Of a stretch of DNA of 64,000 bases, positions 52,239 through 60,406 are shown piece after piece. Position numbers and translations under genes: made by a program. Every line of letters starts with the position of its first letter. Positions within the stretch are counted from its first letter, which is position 1. The DNA comes from Paenibacillus taichungensis (GTDB lineage Bacteria; Bacillota; Bacilli; Paenibacillales; Paenibacillaceae). The stretch is taken from contig NZ_QEVW01000015.1 in assembly GCF_003287275.1 (NCBI RefSeq), positions 186,001 to 250,000 of the forward strand, written 5' to 3'. The notes beneath the pieces were generated by a model, which worked only from the letters and a program-made list of their open reading frames with translations, searched no databases and was not told the DNA's origin.

Positions 52239-52910
52239 TTAATCAAACTCCTTCTTCGTCCATTCGTCTTCCGGAATCGGAATATCTTCGCCAGAGAAGC
52301 GCTGCTCCTTGAACGGATCGGCAAAATGATGGAAACCATTGACTTCCCAGAAGCCATTGCGATCTTCTTTCATGAATTCCAGACCGCGTATCCACTTCGC
52401 ACTCTTCCAAAAGTAGAGTTGTGGAACAACCAAGCGCAGTGGATAACCGTGCTTCGGTGTGAGCGGTTCACCGTTAAATTTAAAAGCAAGCAATACGTCG
52501 TCATGCATCAATTCTTCGAGCGGAACATTTGTCTCGTAATCATGATCTGCGTGGATCATGACGTATTTCGCTTCCGGTTTGACACCAAGAAGCTTGATAA
52601 AATCCGAGAACCGGATACCTTCCCACGGCGTGTCGAACTTCGACCAGCGGGTAACACAATGAATATCGCTCACCGTGTTCACTTGAGGCATCGCCTGAAG
52701 TTCCGCAAAGGAGAATATCTTTTCCTCTTCAACTTCACCAAATACCTTCAAATCCCAGGTGGATAGGTCGTATTCCGGCACCTCACCTTCATGCAGAATC
52801 GGGAATTTCTCGGTCAGTACCTGCCCCGGCGGCAGCCGGTCTCCGTGCTCAGCACCCGCTTTGGGTGCCGGACTTTTCGTTTTTTTCAGACGTTCAGCCT
52901 TATTATGCAA
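52239..52910 (-). CDS. Sulfite-oxidase-like molybdopterin oxidoreductase (YuiH-like)
   Basis: 223 residues from a TTG at 52910, which has AGGAGG 8 nt upstream. Conserved: HEGEVPEYDLSTWDLKVFGEV, DIHCVTRWSKFDTPWEGI with the Cys that ligates molybdenum, HADHDYETNVPLEELM, and PKHGYPLRLVVPQLYFWKSAKWI. It is cytoplasmic (no Tat signal). Physiological reaction unknown; a role next to nucleoside catabolism genes is unexplained. It is co-transcribed with nupQ-like and phosphorylase genes. Confidence 0.88.
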   Translation of the reverse strand: MHNKAERLKKTKSPAPKAGAEHGDRLPPGQVLTEKFPILHEGEVPEYDLSTWDLKVFGEVEEEKIFSFAELQAMPQVNTVSDIHCVTRWSKFDTPWEGIRFSDFIKLLGVKPEAKYVMIHADHDYETNVPLEELMHDDVLLAFKFNGEPLTPKHGYPLRLVVPQLYFWKSAKWIRGLEFMKEDRNGFWEVNGFHHFADPFKEQRFSGEDIPIPEDEWTKKEFD

Positions 52911-52956
52911 GCGTGATTCCTCCTTCTTTATATGCTTCCAGCATAACATTCAGGAT

Positions 52957-53880
52957 TTAACGCGAGCTTCCGCCCGCTTTCAGTGCGTCTTGTGCATACG
53001 TACGGTCCTTGAAGAAGAACATCGCCACCAATGTCACAATATACGGCAGCATCATGGTAAAGTGAGTTGGCAGCGCAAAGCCCTGCAAGCGGATACTAAG
53101 AGCTTCCATGAAGCCGAACAGCACACTGGACCCCATAACACCAAGCGGATTCGCTTGACCCAGCATTGTTGCTACCAATGCGATGAAGCCGCGACCTGCG
53201 GTCATGCCTTCAGTAAACATCGTAACCTGACCGAGCGATAACTGTGCACCCGCCAGGGCACACAATACACCGCACATCAGAACTGCACCATATTGAATGC
53301 CACGCACCTTGATACCGATACTTTGTGCCGCTACCGGATTCTCTCCAACCGAGCGAAGACGGAAACCGGAGACACTTTTGAACAGATAAAACTGCAAGGC
53401 AATTACGATAATAATCCCGAGATATACGAGCGGGCTATGCCCTGAGATGACATCGCCTACCCACGGAATGTCCTTAATAAGAGGAATGTCCCATTTGGGG
53501 AGCCCTACCATATCCTTGTCATAGTAAGCACCTTTTACATCGAAAATCGCCCGAAGCGCAAAAGTCGTCAGTCCTGTCGCCAGAAAATTAAGCGAGATCC
53601 CGACCACAATGGCGTTGGCCTTCAGATTAATACTGATAAAGGCAAATAGCGCAGAGAACAACATGACGATCACAATTGAGAATAGTACGGCCAATAATAC
53701 ATTGCCGAACAGATAATTACCGACAATAGCGGAGAAAGCACCGATCAGTACAAGTCCTTCCAGACCCACGTTGAACAGACCGACACGAGAGCATAAAGCC
53801 CCACCGAGCGCTGCAAGCAGAATCGGCGTCATAATCCGCAAGGTAGAGCCAAACATGGCTGCATCAAACAGTTGTTGCAT
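52957..53880 (-). CDS. Nucleoside ABC transporter permease (NupQ/YufQ-like)
   Basis: 307 residues, about nine membrane helices. Contains LAALGGALCSRVGLFNVGLEGLVLIGAFSA at the start and GRGFIALVATMLGQANPLGVM, the BPD-2-type permease pattern of BMP-dependent nucleoside importers. It overlaps the partner permease by 17 bp, with AAAGGAG upstream. Confidence 0.92.
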   Translation of the reverse strand: MQQLFDAAMFGSTLRIMTPILLAALGGALCSRVGLFNVGLEGLVLIGAFSAIVGNYLFGNVLLAVLFSIVIVMLFSALFAFISINLKANAIVVGISLNFLATGLTTFALRAIFDVKGAYYDKDMVGLPKWDIPLIKDIPWVGDVISGHSPLVYLGIIIVIALQFYLFKSVSGFRLRSVGENPVAAQSIGIKVRGIQYGAVLMCGVLCALAGAQLSLGQVTMFTEGMTAGRGFIALVATMLGQANPLGVMGSSVLFGFMEALSIRLQGFALPTHFTMMLPYIVTLVAMFFFKDRTYAQDALKAGGSSR

Positions 53881-54931
53881 TGGACTTTTTCTCCTTTCTC
53901 CGCTTCAGGAATGAATATCCGATCTGAGCCGATACAAATAACGTCAAAACCGCTTGGATGACACTGCCAACTTCCAGCGGCACATCCGTATTCCGTTCCA
54001 TCCCCATGGCACCTGTCTGCAATGCTGCAAGCAGGATTGCAGCTACAGCTGTTCCTAGCGGATGCGAGCGGGCAAGCAATGTAGCCATAATACCGCTCCA
54101 AGCATAACTTGCTGATGACAACGACCCATCAAGGAAACGGTATTGTGTACCCAGCACTTCCCCTGCACCCGCAAGACCTGCAAGTCCACCACTGATGATC
54201 ATGGACAGCATCATCATGCGGATACGGCGCACACCGCCATACGTTGCAAACGAAGGATTGCTTCCCAACATGCGAATCTCATAACCAGTTACCGTCTTGT
54301 GTGTGAACCAATAGATGAGAATTGCAGCCACGATGGCAATAATGAAGCCGGCATGCAGTCCCATACCCTGGAACAGCTTCGGCAGCCAGACACTCTGATC
54401 AATCATGGGCGTCTGAGCCATTGCCGCCGATCCCGTGCGGTCTTTAAACGGATAGGATACCATGTATCCTCCAAAATAAATCGCAATATAGTTGAGCAGC
54501 AGCGTTGTGATCAACAGATTCATGCCAAAGCGAGCATCCAGCCAACCTGCAAACAGCGACCAGATTCCACCAGCGATAATCCCCGCCACAATGGCTGCAA
54601 TACAGACAAACCAGCCTGGACCCGGCAAGTAGAGCGCCGTCAGTGCTGCACTAAGTCCACCAAGAACCATCTGTCCCTCTGCACCCATGTTGAAAAATCC
54701 GGCGCGGAACGCCAGGGCTACGCCCAGCCCCGCAAGAATAATGGGCGTCGAACGTGCCAGTGTGTTAGTGAAGAAGTAAAAGTTGCCGAAGGCCCCTTTC
54801 CACATCTCCGCATACGTATCCACCACAGACCCGCCAACGACCAGAATGGCTACAGCACCTGCCAGCAAACCGATGAATACGGCAAGCAGCGGCTGTACGA
54901 GTCCGCGAAGTGTTTCTTTTACCCGATTCAT
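53864..54931 (-). CDS. Nucleoside ABC transporter permease (NupP/YufP-like)
   Basis: 355 residues, about ten membrane helices. The NTLARSTPIILAGLGVALAFRAGFFNMGAEGQMVLG segment matches the first permease of BMP-type nucleoside importers. It overlaps the ATPase gene end by 4 bp. Together with the next permease it forms the membrane channel. Confidence 0.92.
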   Translation of the reverse strand: MNRVKETLRGLVQPLLAVFIGLLAGAVAILVVGGSVVDTYAEMWKGAFGNFYFFTNTLARSTPIILAGLGVALAFRAGFFNMGAEGQMVLGGLSAALTALYLPGPGWFVCIAAIVAGIIAGGIWSLFAGWLDARFGMNLLITTLLLNYIAIYFGGYMVSYPFKDRTGSAAMAQTPMIDQSVWLPKLFQGMGLHAGFIIAIVAAILIYWFTHKTVTGYEIRMLGSNPSFATYGGVRRIRMMMLSMIISGGLAGLAGAGEVLGTQYRFLDGSLSSASYAWSGIMATLLARSHPLGTAVAAILLAALQTGAMGMERNTDVPLEVGSVIQAVLTLFVSAQIGYSFLKRRKEKKSNATTV

Positions 54932-56427
54932 ATCCGCTCTTTCCCTCCTGCCATCAACAAGCTGATCTGTTCTTCTGTTGCTTCATCTGCCTTCAATTCC
55001 CCGGCAATTGCGCCTTCATACATGACAATGATCCGATCCGATAATTGCAAAATCTCGGACAATTCCGAGGAAACGAGTAGAATCCCCGCACCCTCATTCC
55101 GTTTACGCAGCAATTCGGCGTGGATGGTCTCCATCGCTCCGATGTCTACACCCCGTGTAGGTTCAGCCGCAATCAGAAACGGCGTATCCTGGGCAAATTC
55201 ACGCGCGGCAATCAGCTTTTGCAAGTTACCGCCGGAAAGGAACTGTGCCTTTGTTTCCGCTGAACCCGTTTTGATGCTGAACTGCTTGATCCAATTCTCC
55301 ACCATGGTCCGTGCTGCCTTCGCTTTAATGATACCTTTTGATTGAAGCCGGTGATGATGGCCCATCAGTCCATTTTCTCGAACGCTCGCATCTTTTGCCG
55401 CTCCCCACATATAACGGTCTTCCGGGATATGGGCAAGTCCATGCTCCCGAATGCGCCGTACCGGCCAGTTCGTTGTATCCTGCCCTGACAGCAGGACGCG
55501 GCCGCTATCTGCCTTCCGCAGTCCGGCAATGATCTGGATCAGTTCAGATTGGCCATTTCCGGAAATACCCGCAATTCCAACGACCTCGCCTTTCCGAACT
55601 TGCAAATGAATATCCTTGAGTGCAGAACGATCCTCTGCCCCTGACAAATTTACCGCTTCGACCTGAAGCACATCTTCTCCCGGAACGGATGGCTGCTTGT
55701 CCATGCGAACCAGCTCACGACCTACCATCAGGCGGGACAGTTCCTCCACATTCGTGTCTTTTGCTTCCAATGTACCTGTCACCTGACCATCACGAAGAAC
55801 AGTGATTCGGTCTGCTACATCCATGACTTCCTGCAGCTTGTGCGTGATCAATACGAAGGTTTTGCCCAGCTTGGCAAGAGACTTCATATTCGCGAGCAGT
55901 TCTTTCACTTCCAGCGGTGTCAGTACTGCTGATGGTTCATCCAATATAATGATATCTGCGCCCTGATGCAGCACCTTGAGAATTTCAACACGCTGCTGCA
56001 TGCCCAGAGGACATTCAAATACTTTTTTCCACGGATCAACTGGCATGCCATACGTTCTGCCCAATTCATTCACCTGGGCAGCTGCCTGTTTGCGGTCAAA
56101 TACCCCTGCCGCAGACGGTTCACGGCCAATCACGATGTTCTCGGCAACCGTAAAGGAAGGAAACAGCATGAAATGCTGATGCACCATGCCGATACCACTT
56201 GCCATGGCCTGAGACGGAGTTGCGAAGCTGACCTCGCGTCCACGAACTTTGATTGTGCCTGATGTCGGCTGCTCCATTCCATACAACATACGCATCAGGG
56301 TTGTCTTACCAGCGCCGTTCTCACCCACGAGGGCATGAATTTCTCCTTCTCGCAAATTAAAACGGATGTCCCGGTTAGCGGTGAAGCCGCCGTATTTCTT
56401 CGTTATCTGCTCCATCTCCAACAGCAT
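54928..56427 (-). CDS. Nucleoside ABC transporter ATP-binding protein (NupO/YufO-like)
   Basis: 499 residues with two ABC domains in one chain, as in sugar/nucleoside importers. First domain: Walker A GENGAGKTT, signature LGMQQRVEILK, Walker B IIILDEPSAVL. Second: Walker A-like GISGNGQSE, signature LSGGNLQKL, and AAEPTRGVD. The second nucleotide site is degenerate, as usual. The start at 56427 has GAGAGGAG upstream. Confidence 0.94.
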   Translation of the reverse strand: MLLEMEQITKKYGGFTANRDIRFNLREGEIHALVGENGAGKTTLMRMLYGMEQPTSGTIKVRGREVSFATPSQAMASGIGMVHQHFMLFPSFTVAENIVIGREPSAAGVFDRKQAAAQVNELGRTYGMPVDPWKKVFECPLGMQQRVEILKVLHQGADIIILDEPSAVLTPLEVKELLANMKSLAKLGKTFVLITHKLQEVMDVADRITVLRDGQVTGTLEAKDTNVEELSRLMVGRELVRMDKQPSVPGEDVLQVEAVNLSGAEDRSALKDIHLQVRKGEVVGIAGISGNGQSELIQIIAGLRKADSGRVLLSGQDTTNWPVRRIREHGLAHIPEDRYMWGAAKDASVRENGLMGHHHRLQSKGIIKAKAARTMVENWIKQFSIKTGSAETKAQFLSGGNLQKLIAAREFAQDTPFLIAAEPTRGVDIGAMETIHAELLRKRNEGAGILLVSSELSEILQLSDRIIVMYEGAIAGELKADEATEEQISLLMAGGKERI

Positions 56428-56467
56428 ATCTCGCGTTCTCTCCTCTCGGTCTTAAATAGCAGCAAAA

Positions 56468-56493
56468 CCGGCTGCCTGATCGGGCAGCCGGCT
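56468..56493 (-). terminator. Internal terminator between the BMP and ATPase genes
   Basis: CCGGCTGCC/GGCAGCCGG stem followed by TTTTGC on the minus strand. It sits inside the operon after the receptor gene, and probably reduces transcription into the ATPase so that receptor is made in excess. Confidence 0.78.
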
Positions 56494-56531
56494 GATCAAC
56501 TCAATCACTCAGTCCTATTGGACAAAGAATA

Positions 56532-57563
56532 CTATTGTTGCAAAGGATCTTTCACAACGATTTTGCCAGATACGATATCATCCTTGATCGCTTTAACCTT
56601 GTCGATAACCTCTTGTCCAACAAAAGCATTCAATGGAGATTCGCTATCACGAGTTACATAAGTCAGGCCTACACCATCTTCTTTCAAGCCATAGTTCACA
56701 GCGCCTGCTTTGAAGTTACCTTCTACAAAATCCTTCACTGTCTGATAAGCAACCGTGTCGGTCGACTTCAATTGAGACAATACAATATGTTCCGGATCTT
56801 CAACGGTACGGTCCGTATCCTGACCTGAAGTATAGAAGCCTTTTTCCTTCGCGGCTTCGAATACGCCCAGATCACCTACAGCAGATGCTCCAGCGATGAA
56901 GTCAGCACCCTTGCCGAATTGTACCAATGCCAGCTCTTTTGCTTTGGCCGGGTCGTTAAATCCACCAACGTAGTTTACGAGGAATTCCGCATTCGGGTTA
57001 ACTGATTCCAGACCGGCTCTGAAACCTTCTGTATATTTCTTGATCAACGGAACGTCCATCGCAGCGATCATGCCGACTTTGTCTGTTTTTGTAGATAGTC
57101 CGGCAGCTGCACCGAGCAGGTATGCTCCTTCATATTCATGGAAACCAACGCTACGAACGTTAGGCAGATCAACCGTTGTGTCTACAACGGCAAAGGACTT
57201 GTCCGGATTCTCGGCAGCAACCTTTTTCAATGCATCTTCTGCCTGGAAGGTTGCTGTAATGATTAGATCATAGTTCTCAGCAACGGCAGCACGCAGATTT
57301 TGCTCAAATGCAGCCGGATCAGTCGATTCAATGGTTTTGGTATCCACCTTGAATTCCTCACCTGCTTTTTTGAAACCTTCATCCATCTGTACGAAGAACG
57401 GGTTTACCCCGATTTTTTCAGGAAGTACAAGCGCCATGCGCAGTGATTTCTCACTGTCCCCACCTTGGGCCGATTGTTCGTCTTTGGAAGCAGAATTTCC
57501 ACAAGCCGCCAGTAAAATAGCCAACATGATGATCGATAAGACGAACGATAAACCTCTTTTCAT
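56532..57563 (-). CDS. BMP-family nucleoside-binding lipoprotein (NupN/YufN-like)
   Basis: 343 residues from an ATG at 57563 with GGGG 10 nt upstream. Lipoprotein signal ending LAAC (Cys21), followed by a Ser/Gly/Glu linker. The PnrA/BMP fold: VLPEKIGVNPFFVQMDEGFKKA, FAVVDTTVDLPNVRSVGFHEYEGAYLLG and GKGADFIAGASAVGDLGVFEA are typical. It captures nucleosides for the two-permease importer encoded downstream. Confidence 0.93.
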   Translation of the reverse strand: MKRGLSFVLSIIMLAILLAACGNSASKDEQSAQGGDSEKSLRMALVLPEKIGVNPFFVQMDEGFKKAGEEFKVDTKTIESTDPAAFEQNLRAAVAENYDLIITATFQAEDALKKVAAENPDKSFAVVDTTVDLPNVRSVGFHEYEGAYLLGAAAGLSTKTDKVGMIAAMDVPLIKKYTEGFRAGLESVNPNAEFLVNYVGGFNDPAKAKELALVQFGKGADFIAGASAVGDLGVFEAAKEKGFYTSGQDTDRTVEDPEHIVLSQLKSTDTVAYQTVKDFVEGNFKAGAVNYGLKEDGVGLTYVTRDSESPLNAFVGQEVIDKVKAIKDDIVSGKIVVKDPLQQ

Positions 57564-57598
57564 TTTGAAAATTCCCCTTTTCACAATTCTTTTTTATA

Positions 57599-57628
57599 AT
57601 CCTAGCGGATACTGTCGATCCTTGTCAA
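57599..57628 (-). promoter_or_regulatory. Probable promoter of the nucleoside-import operon
   Basis: TTGACA (57623-57628), 18-bp spacer and TAGGAT (57599-57604) on the minus strand, about 35 bp before the BMP gene. No purine-riboswitch blocks were found. Confidence 0.6.
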
Positions 57629-57839
57629 TAAATCTTTGAGCGTATACACTAAATGGAATATAATAGTTGATTTACCTTCCACAAAGCCTCCCAAGCCTCT
57701 CTATACCTAGGTTTTTTCCGTTGACATCCAGAGCTGCTCCATGCTAAAGTCAATCCAATTATTATATTCAGATAGGATTTGTCAGAATTATAACCCAATC
57801 TTCTTTATTTTCCAATCATATTTTGAGGAGGCTATTCAT

Positions 57840-59282
57840 TTGAAAAAAATCACCCAGATCACACTGGCCGCTCTGCTCGCCGCTCCGGTTACACTCGGCA
57901 GCCTCAGCTTGCCCGCTTCGGTATCCGCAGCATCGACAACTCCTGACGGACAAACGACCTCACAGGCTGTTAAAGGGCCGGTAGCACAAGCTCCTTCAGT
58001 CTATACCGAGAGTGCAGCCGATTACGCCCAATTCTTACAAGCCAAATACAATATCCAATTGCCGAAGCAGCTAACGAAGGGTGACTTCATTAAGGCGATT
58101 GCTGCCATTCTTGAAGCTGATCAAGCTGCTCCTGCTACAGATGACGCTAGTAACAGTGAAGCTAAGGCCCCAGCCTTTACTGATCTGAACTCGAATGATT
58201 CTGCTTATAAAGCTGCCGCTTCCTTATATAACAACGGCATCCTATCCGGTACAGAAGTGCGTGCCAACGACAAATTGAGTACTTATGCCGCTGTCTTCAT
58301 TGCAGTCAAAGCAGCTGGATTCAAAGAGCTGGCCTATACATATCCTGAAGACAAAACAGCGAAGGCACTTGCGAAACTGGGCATTAGCTCAAGCCGCGTT
58401 CAGGGACAAGCCGCGCAAGAACTTGCCGCTGCCGTTGATACTGGTCTGATTCCGGAAAGTCTGTACCCTGCTCTCCGTAAAGGTGGCGAAGCAACTTCCG
58501 ATTTTGCCAACATTTTGCTTGGACGGGTATTGAACAGTCAGGGTAAATATAAAAATGAAATTGGCCGTTCCGGCGACGCTGACATTTACTCCAAATTGTA
58601 CGCTGCCTATCGCACGGCTGATTTAATAGAAGCACCGGAACTTCGGACCATTGTGGATCAAGCTCTGAGAAATGATCTCGTCACTGGTTACAATCTTAAG
58701 GACAGTCGCTTTGATTCCAACTTCATCGATGAACTGACTTTAACTTACGGTCATGATGATATTAAACACGCGGTGCAGTTAATTGGACTGTTGCGCAGTG
58801 AAGGCATTGATGCCGACGTACAGTTCCAGCCGAAGACATCTGCCTTCATCTATTTGAAGGAATGGGGAGAGCCCAAAGAAACACCGGATTACAAAGTAAC
58901 CCAGATCGAGAATGGCAACTACATCGCTTACGCTAAAGAGTATGACATTCAGTTCGAGTTCAATAACACAGCGGACAAAGCCCGCTTCAACGACATTATT
59001 TTGAAGTACGCCAAAAAGAATAGCGATGACACCTCTGCCTTGATCCATGCTTCCTGGTGGCAGCCGCTCTATTATTCGCCGACTGCTCTAGCGGAATATC
59101 CGATCATTGCCAACAATAAAATTTCACTTGGCAACTATTACGCACAATCCTTCTCCCTTAAGGAGAATTCCAAGGCGATTCAGGAAGGTTTCCGTAAGTT
59201 GGCCCCTGATGCGGACATTTCAAGTTACACCTTCTGGGTTGACCATCCATTCTTCAACTATCTGAACGGGGAATCGGAATAA
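57840..59282 (+). CDS. Secreted protein with SLH-like repeats, unknown function
   Basis: 480 residues from a TTG at 57840 with GAGGAGG 8 nt upstream. A signal peptide (KKITQITLAALLAAPVTLG... to VSAAS) is followed by a region (about residues 60-200) with SLH-like elements: a TKGDFIKAIAAIL helix and FTDLNSNDSAYKAAASLYNNGILSGTE, as in surface-layer-homology repeats that bind cell-wall polymers. The C-terminal about 280 residues are not recognised; they contain several Trp/Tyr-rich strands. The protein probably stays on the cell surface. Confidence 0.75.
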   Translation: MKKITQITLAALLAAPVTLGSLSLPASVSAASTTPDGQTTSQAVKGPVAQAPSVYTESAADYAQFLQAKYNIQLPKQLTKGDFIKAIAAILEADQAAPATDDASNSEAKAPAFTDLNSNDSAYKAAASLYNNGILSGTEVRANDKLSTYAAVFIAVKAAGFKELAYTYPEDKTAKALAKLGISSSRVQGQAAQELAAAVDTGLIPESLYPALRKGGEATSDFANILLGRVLNSQGKYKNEIGRSGDADIYSKLYAAYRTADLIEAPELRTIVDQALRNDLVTGYNLKDSRFDSNFIDELTLTYGHDDIKHAVQLIGLLRSEGIDADVQFQPKTSAFIYLKEWGEPKETPDYKVTQIENGNYIAYAKEYDIQFEFNNTADKARFNDIILKYAKKNSDDTSALIHASWWQPLYYSPTALAEYPIIANNKISLGNYYAQSFSLKENSKAIQEGFRKLAPDADISSYTFWVDHPFFNYLNGESE

Positions 59283-59329
59283 ACTGAACATTCTTCAAGT
59301 GCATTAAACCTCGCATTTTGGCACAATAT

Positions 59330-59400
59330 AAAGCCGTCTTTACCGAATTTTACAATGGATTCGACCCATTGGTTCGTGAAGGCGGTTTTTTGTATATTTT
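59330..59400 (+). terminator. Intrinsic terminator of the SLH-like gene
   Basis: An AAGCCGTCTTTACCGAA arm pairs with TTCGTGAAGGCGGTT around an inner CAATGG/CCATTG, followed by TTTTTTG. Confidence 0.75.
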
Positions 59401-59521
59401 TTTGCAAATTTTTTCTCGAAATAATATATTTCATTGCAGGATTTACCAGTAAAAGGTCGAATAACATAGGTACACAAACACGCAATCACATTTACACATA
59501 TCTGTAAGACAGGAGTTAATC

Positions 59522-60154
59522 ATGGTATACGACGGCATTCTGCTCGGTTTGATCATTGGACTGTTCCGTGGAGGATTTCGGTATGGTCTGCACCAATTTG
59601 CAGCACTCAAGCTGCGAGGCGGATGGATTTTCCCGCTGTTGCTTCTGGCCCAGTTCCTCATCTTTTTCTTGCAGGAAAGGCTTGAATGGGTTGCATCCAT
59701 CAACGGATACCTGTTTGCTGCCGTTTATGTCACAGGTTTGGCATTTTTGTGGCTTAATCGACATCATAAGGGTTTTACGCTGATCTGGATTGGTGTCTTT
59801 CTCAACTTCATCGTCATGGTGGTGAACGGTGGGCGTATGCCGGTTTCCGTGGAAGCCTCTGCTGTCCTTGGTCCCTATTATGTGGACATGCTGCGTGAAG
59901 GCGGAGCGGTGTCGAAGCACTATATGATGGATGCTTCCACACATCTTTCATTCCTAGGCGATATCATCCCGCTGTCCAGTCCTTATCCTCGGACTCAGGT
60001 GATCAGCATCGGCGATGTAGTCATGAACATTGGCATATTCCTGTTTATCCAGTACATGATGGTGAATCGAACCGGAGAAGCTTTGCAGCCATTGAATTCC
60101 ATCAGGTCAGAAGAGATTCGGACAGACTCCAAGGAAGGGAGGTCTTTTCCATGA
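59522..60154 (+). CDS. DUF5317 membrane protein
   Basis: 210 residues with about five membrane helices. Conserved features include GLIIGLFRGGFRYGL, VNGGRMPVSVEAS and LGDIIPLSSPYPRTQVISIGDVV, the recognised DUF5317 pattern. Function unknown. CAGGAG lies before the ATG. Its stop overlaps the next small gene as ATGA. Confidence 0.85.
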   Translation: MVYDGILLGLIIGLFRGGFRYGLHQFAALKLRGGWIFPLLLLAQFLIFFLQERLEWVASINGYLFAAVYVTGLAFLWLNRHHKGFTLIWIGVFLNFIVMVVNGGRMPVSVEASAVLGPYYVDMLREGGAVSKHYMMDASTHLSFLGDIIPLSSPYPRTQVISIGDVVMNIGIFLFIQYMMVNRTGEALQPLNSIRSEEIRTDSKEGRSFP

Positions 60155-60255
60155 AAAAATTCGAAGGCATTAAATATTCCCGTCTTGTCATCAACGCAAT
60201 CATCGTAGCTTCTGTCGTTGTTGCATTGACTTCGGGATACAAGCTGGGCGGCTAG
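60151..60255 (+). CDS. 34-residue predicted membrane peptide coupled to DUF5317
   Basis: The ATG at 60151 overlaps the stop of the DUF5317 gene and has GGGAGG 8 nt upstream. The product starts MKKFEGIKYSRLV and has one hydrophobic helix (INAIIVASVVVALTSG) ending KLGG. Coupling, ribosome site and composition argue for a real small membrane protein. No family recognised. Confidence 0.65.
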   Translation: MKKFEGIKYSRLVINAIIVASVVVALTSGYKLGG

Positions 60256-60278
60256 TACATAACTCGCCAACCAAGACA

Positions 60279-60312
60279 AACAGGCTGCCAGCGGCCTGTT
60301 TTTTCTTTCTGG
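60279..60312 (+). terminator. Intrinsic terminator after the small peptide gene
   Basis: AACAGGC-TGCCAGC-GGCCTGTT with U-tract TTTTCTTTCT on the plus strand. Confidence 0.85.
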
Positions 60313-60406
60313 ATTTTTGGGAGGTAACTTGTTATGTTATACATCAATATAGTACAAGCCGATATATTCACATCAAGAGCAGACTAAACCAAGCAGGAGA
60401 ATTTTT

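Noticed and set aside
54143..55345. 400-codon open frame on the plus strand
   Set aside because: It is antisense to the nucleoside importer permease and ATPase genes, has Cys/His/Arg-rich composition typical of a shadow frame, and lacks a ribosome site.
57590..57740. Possible purine riboswitch upstream of the nucleoside importer
   Set aside because: None of the conserved purine-aptamer core blocks was found, only a TTGACA/TAGGAT promoter.
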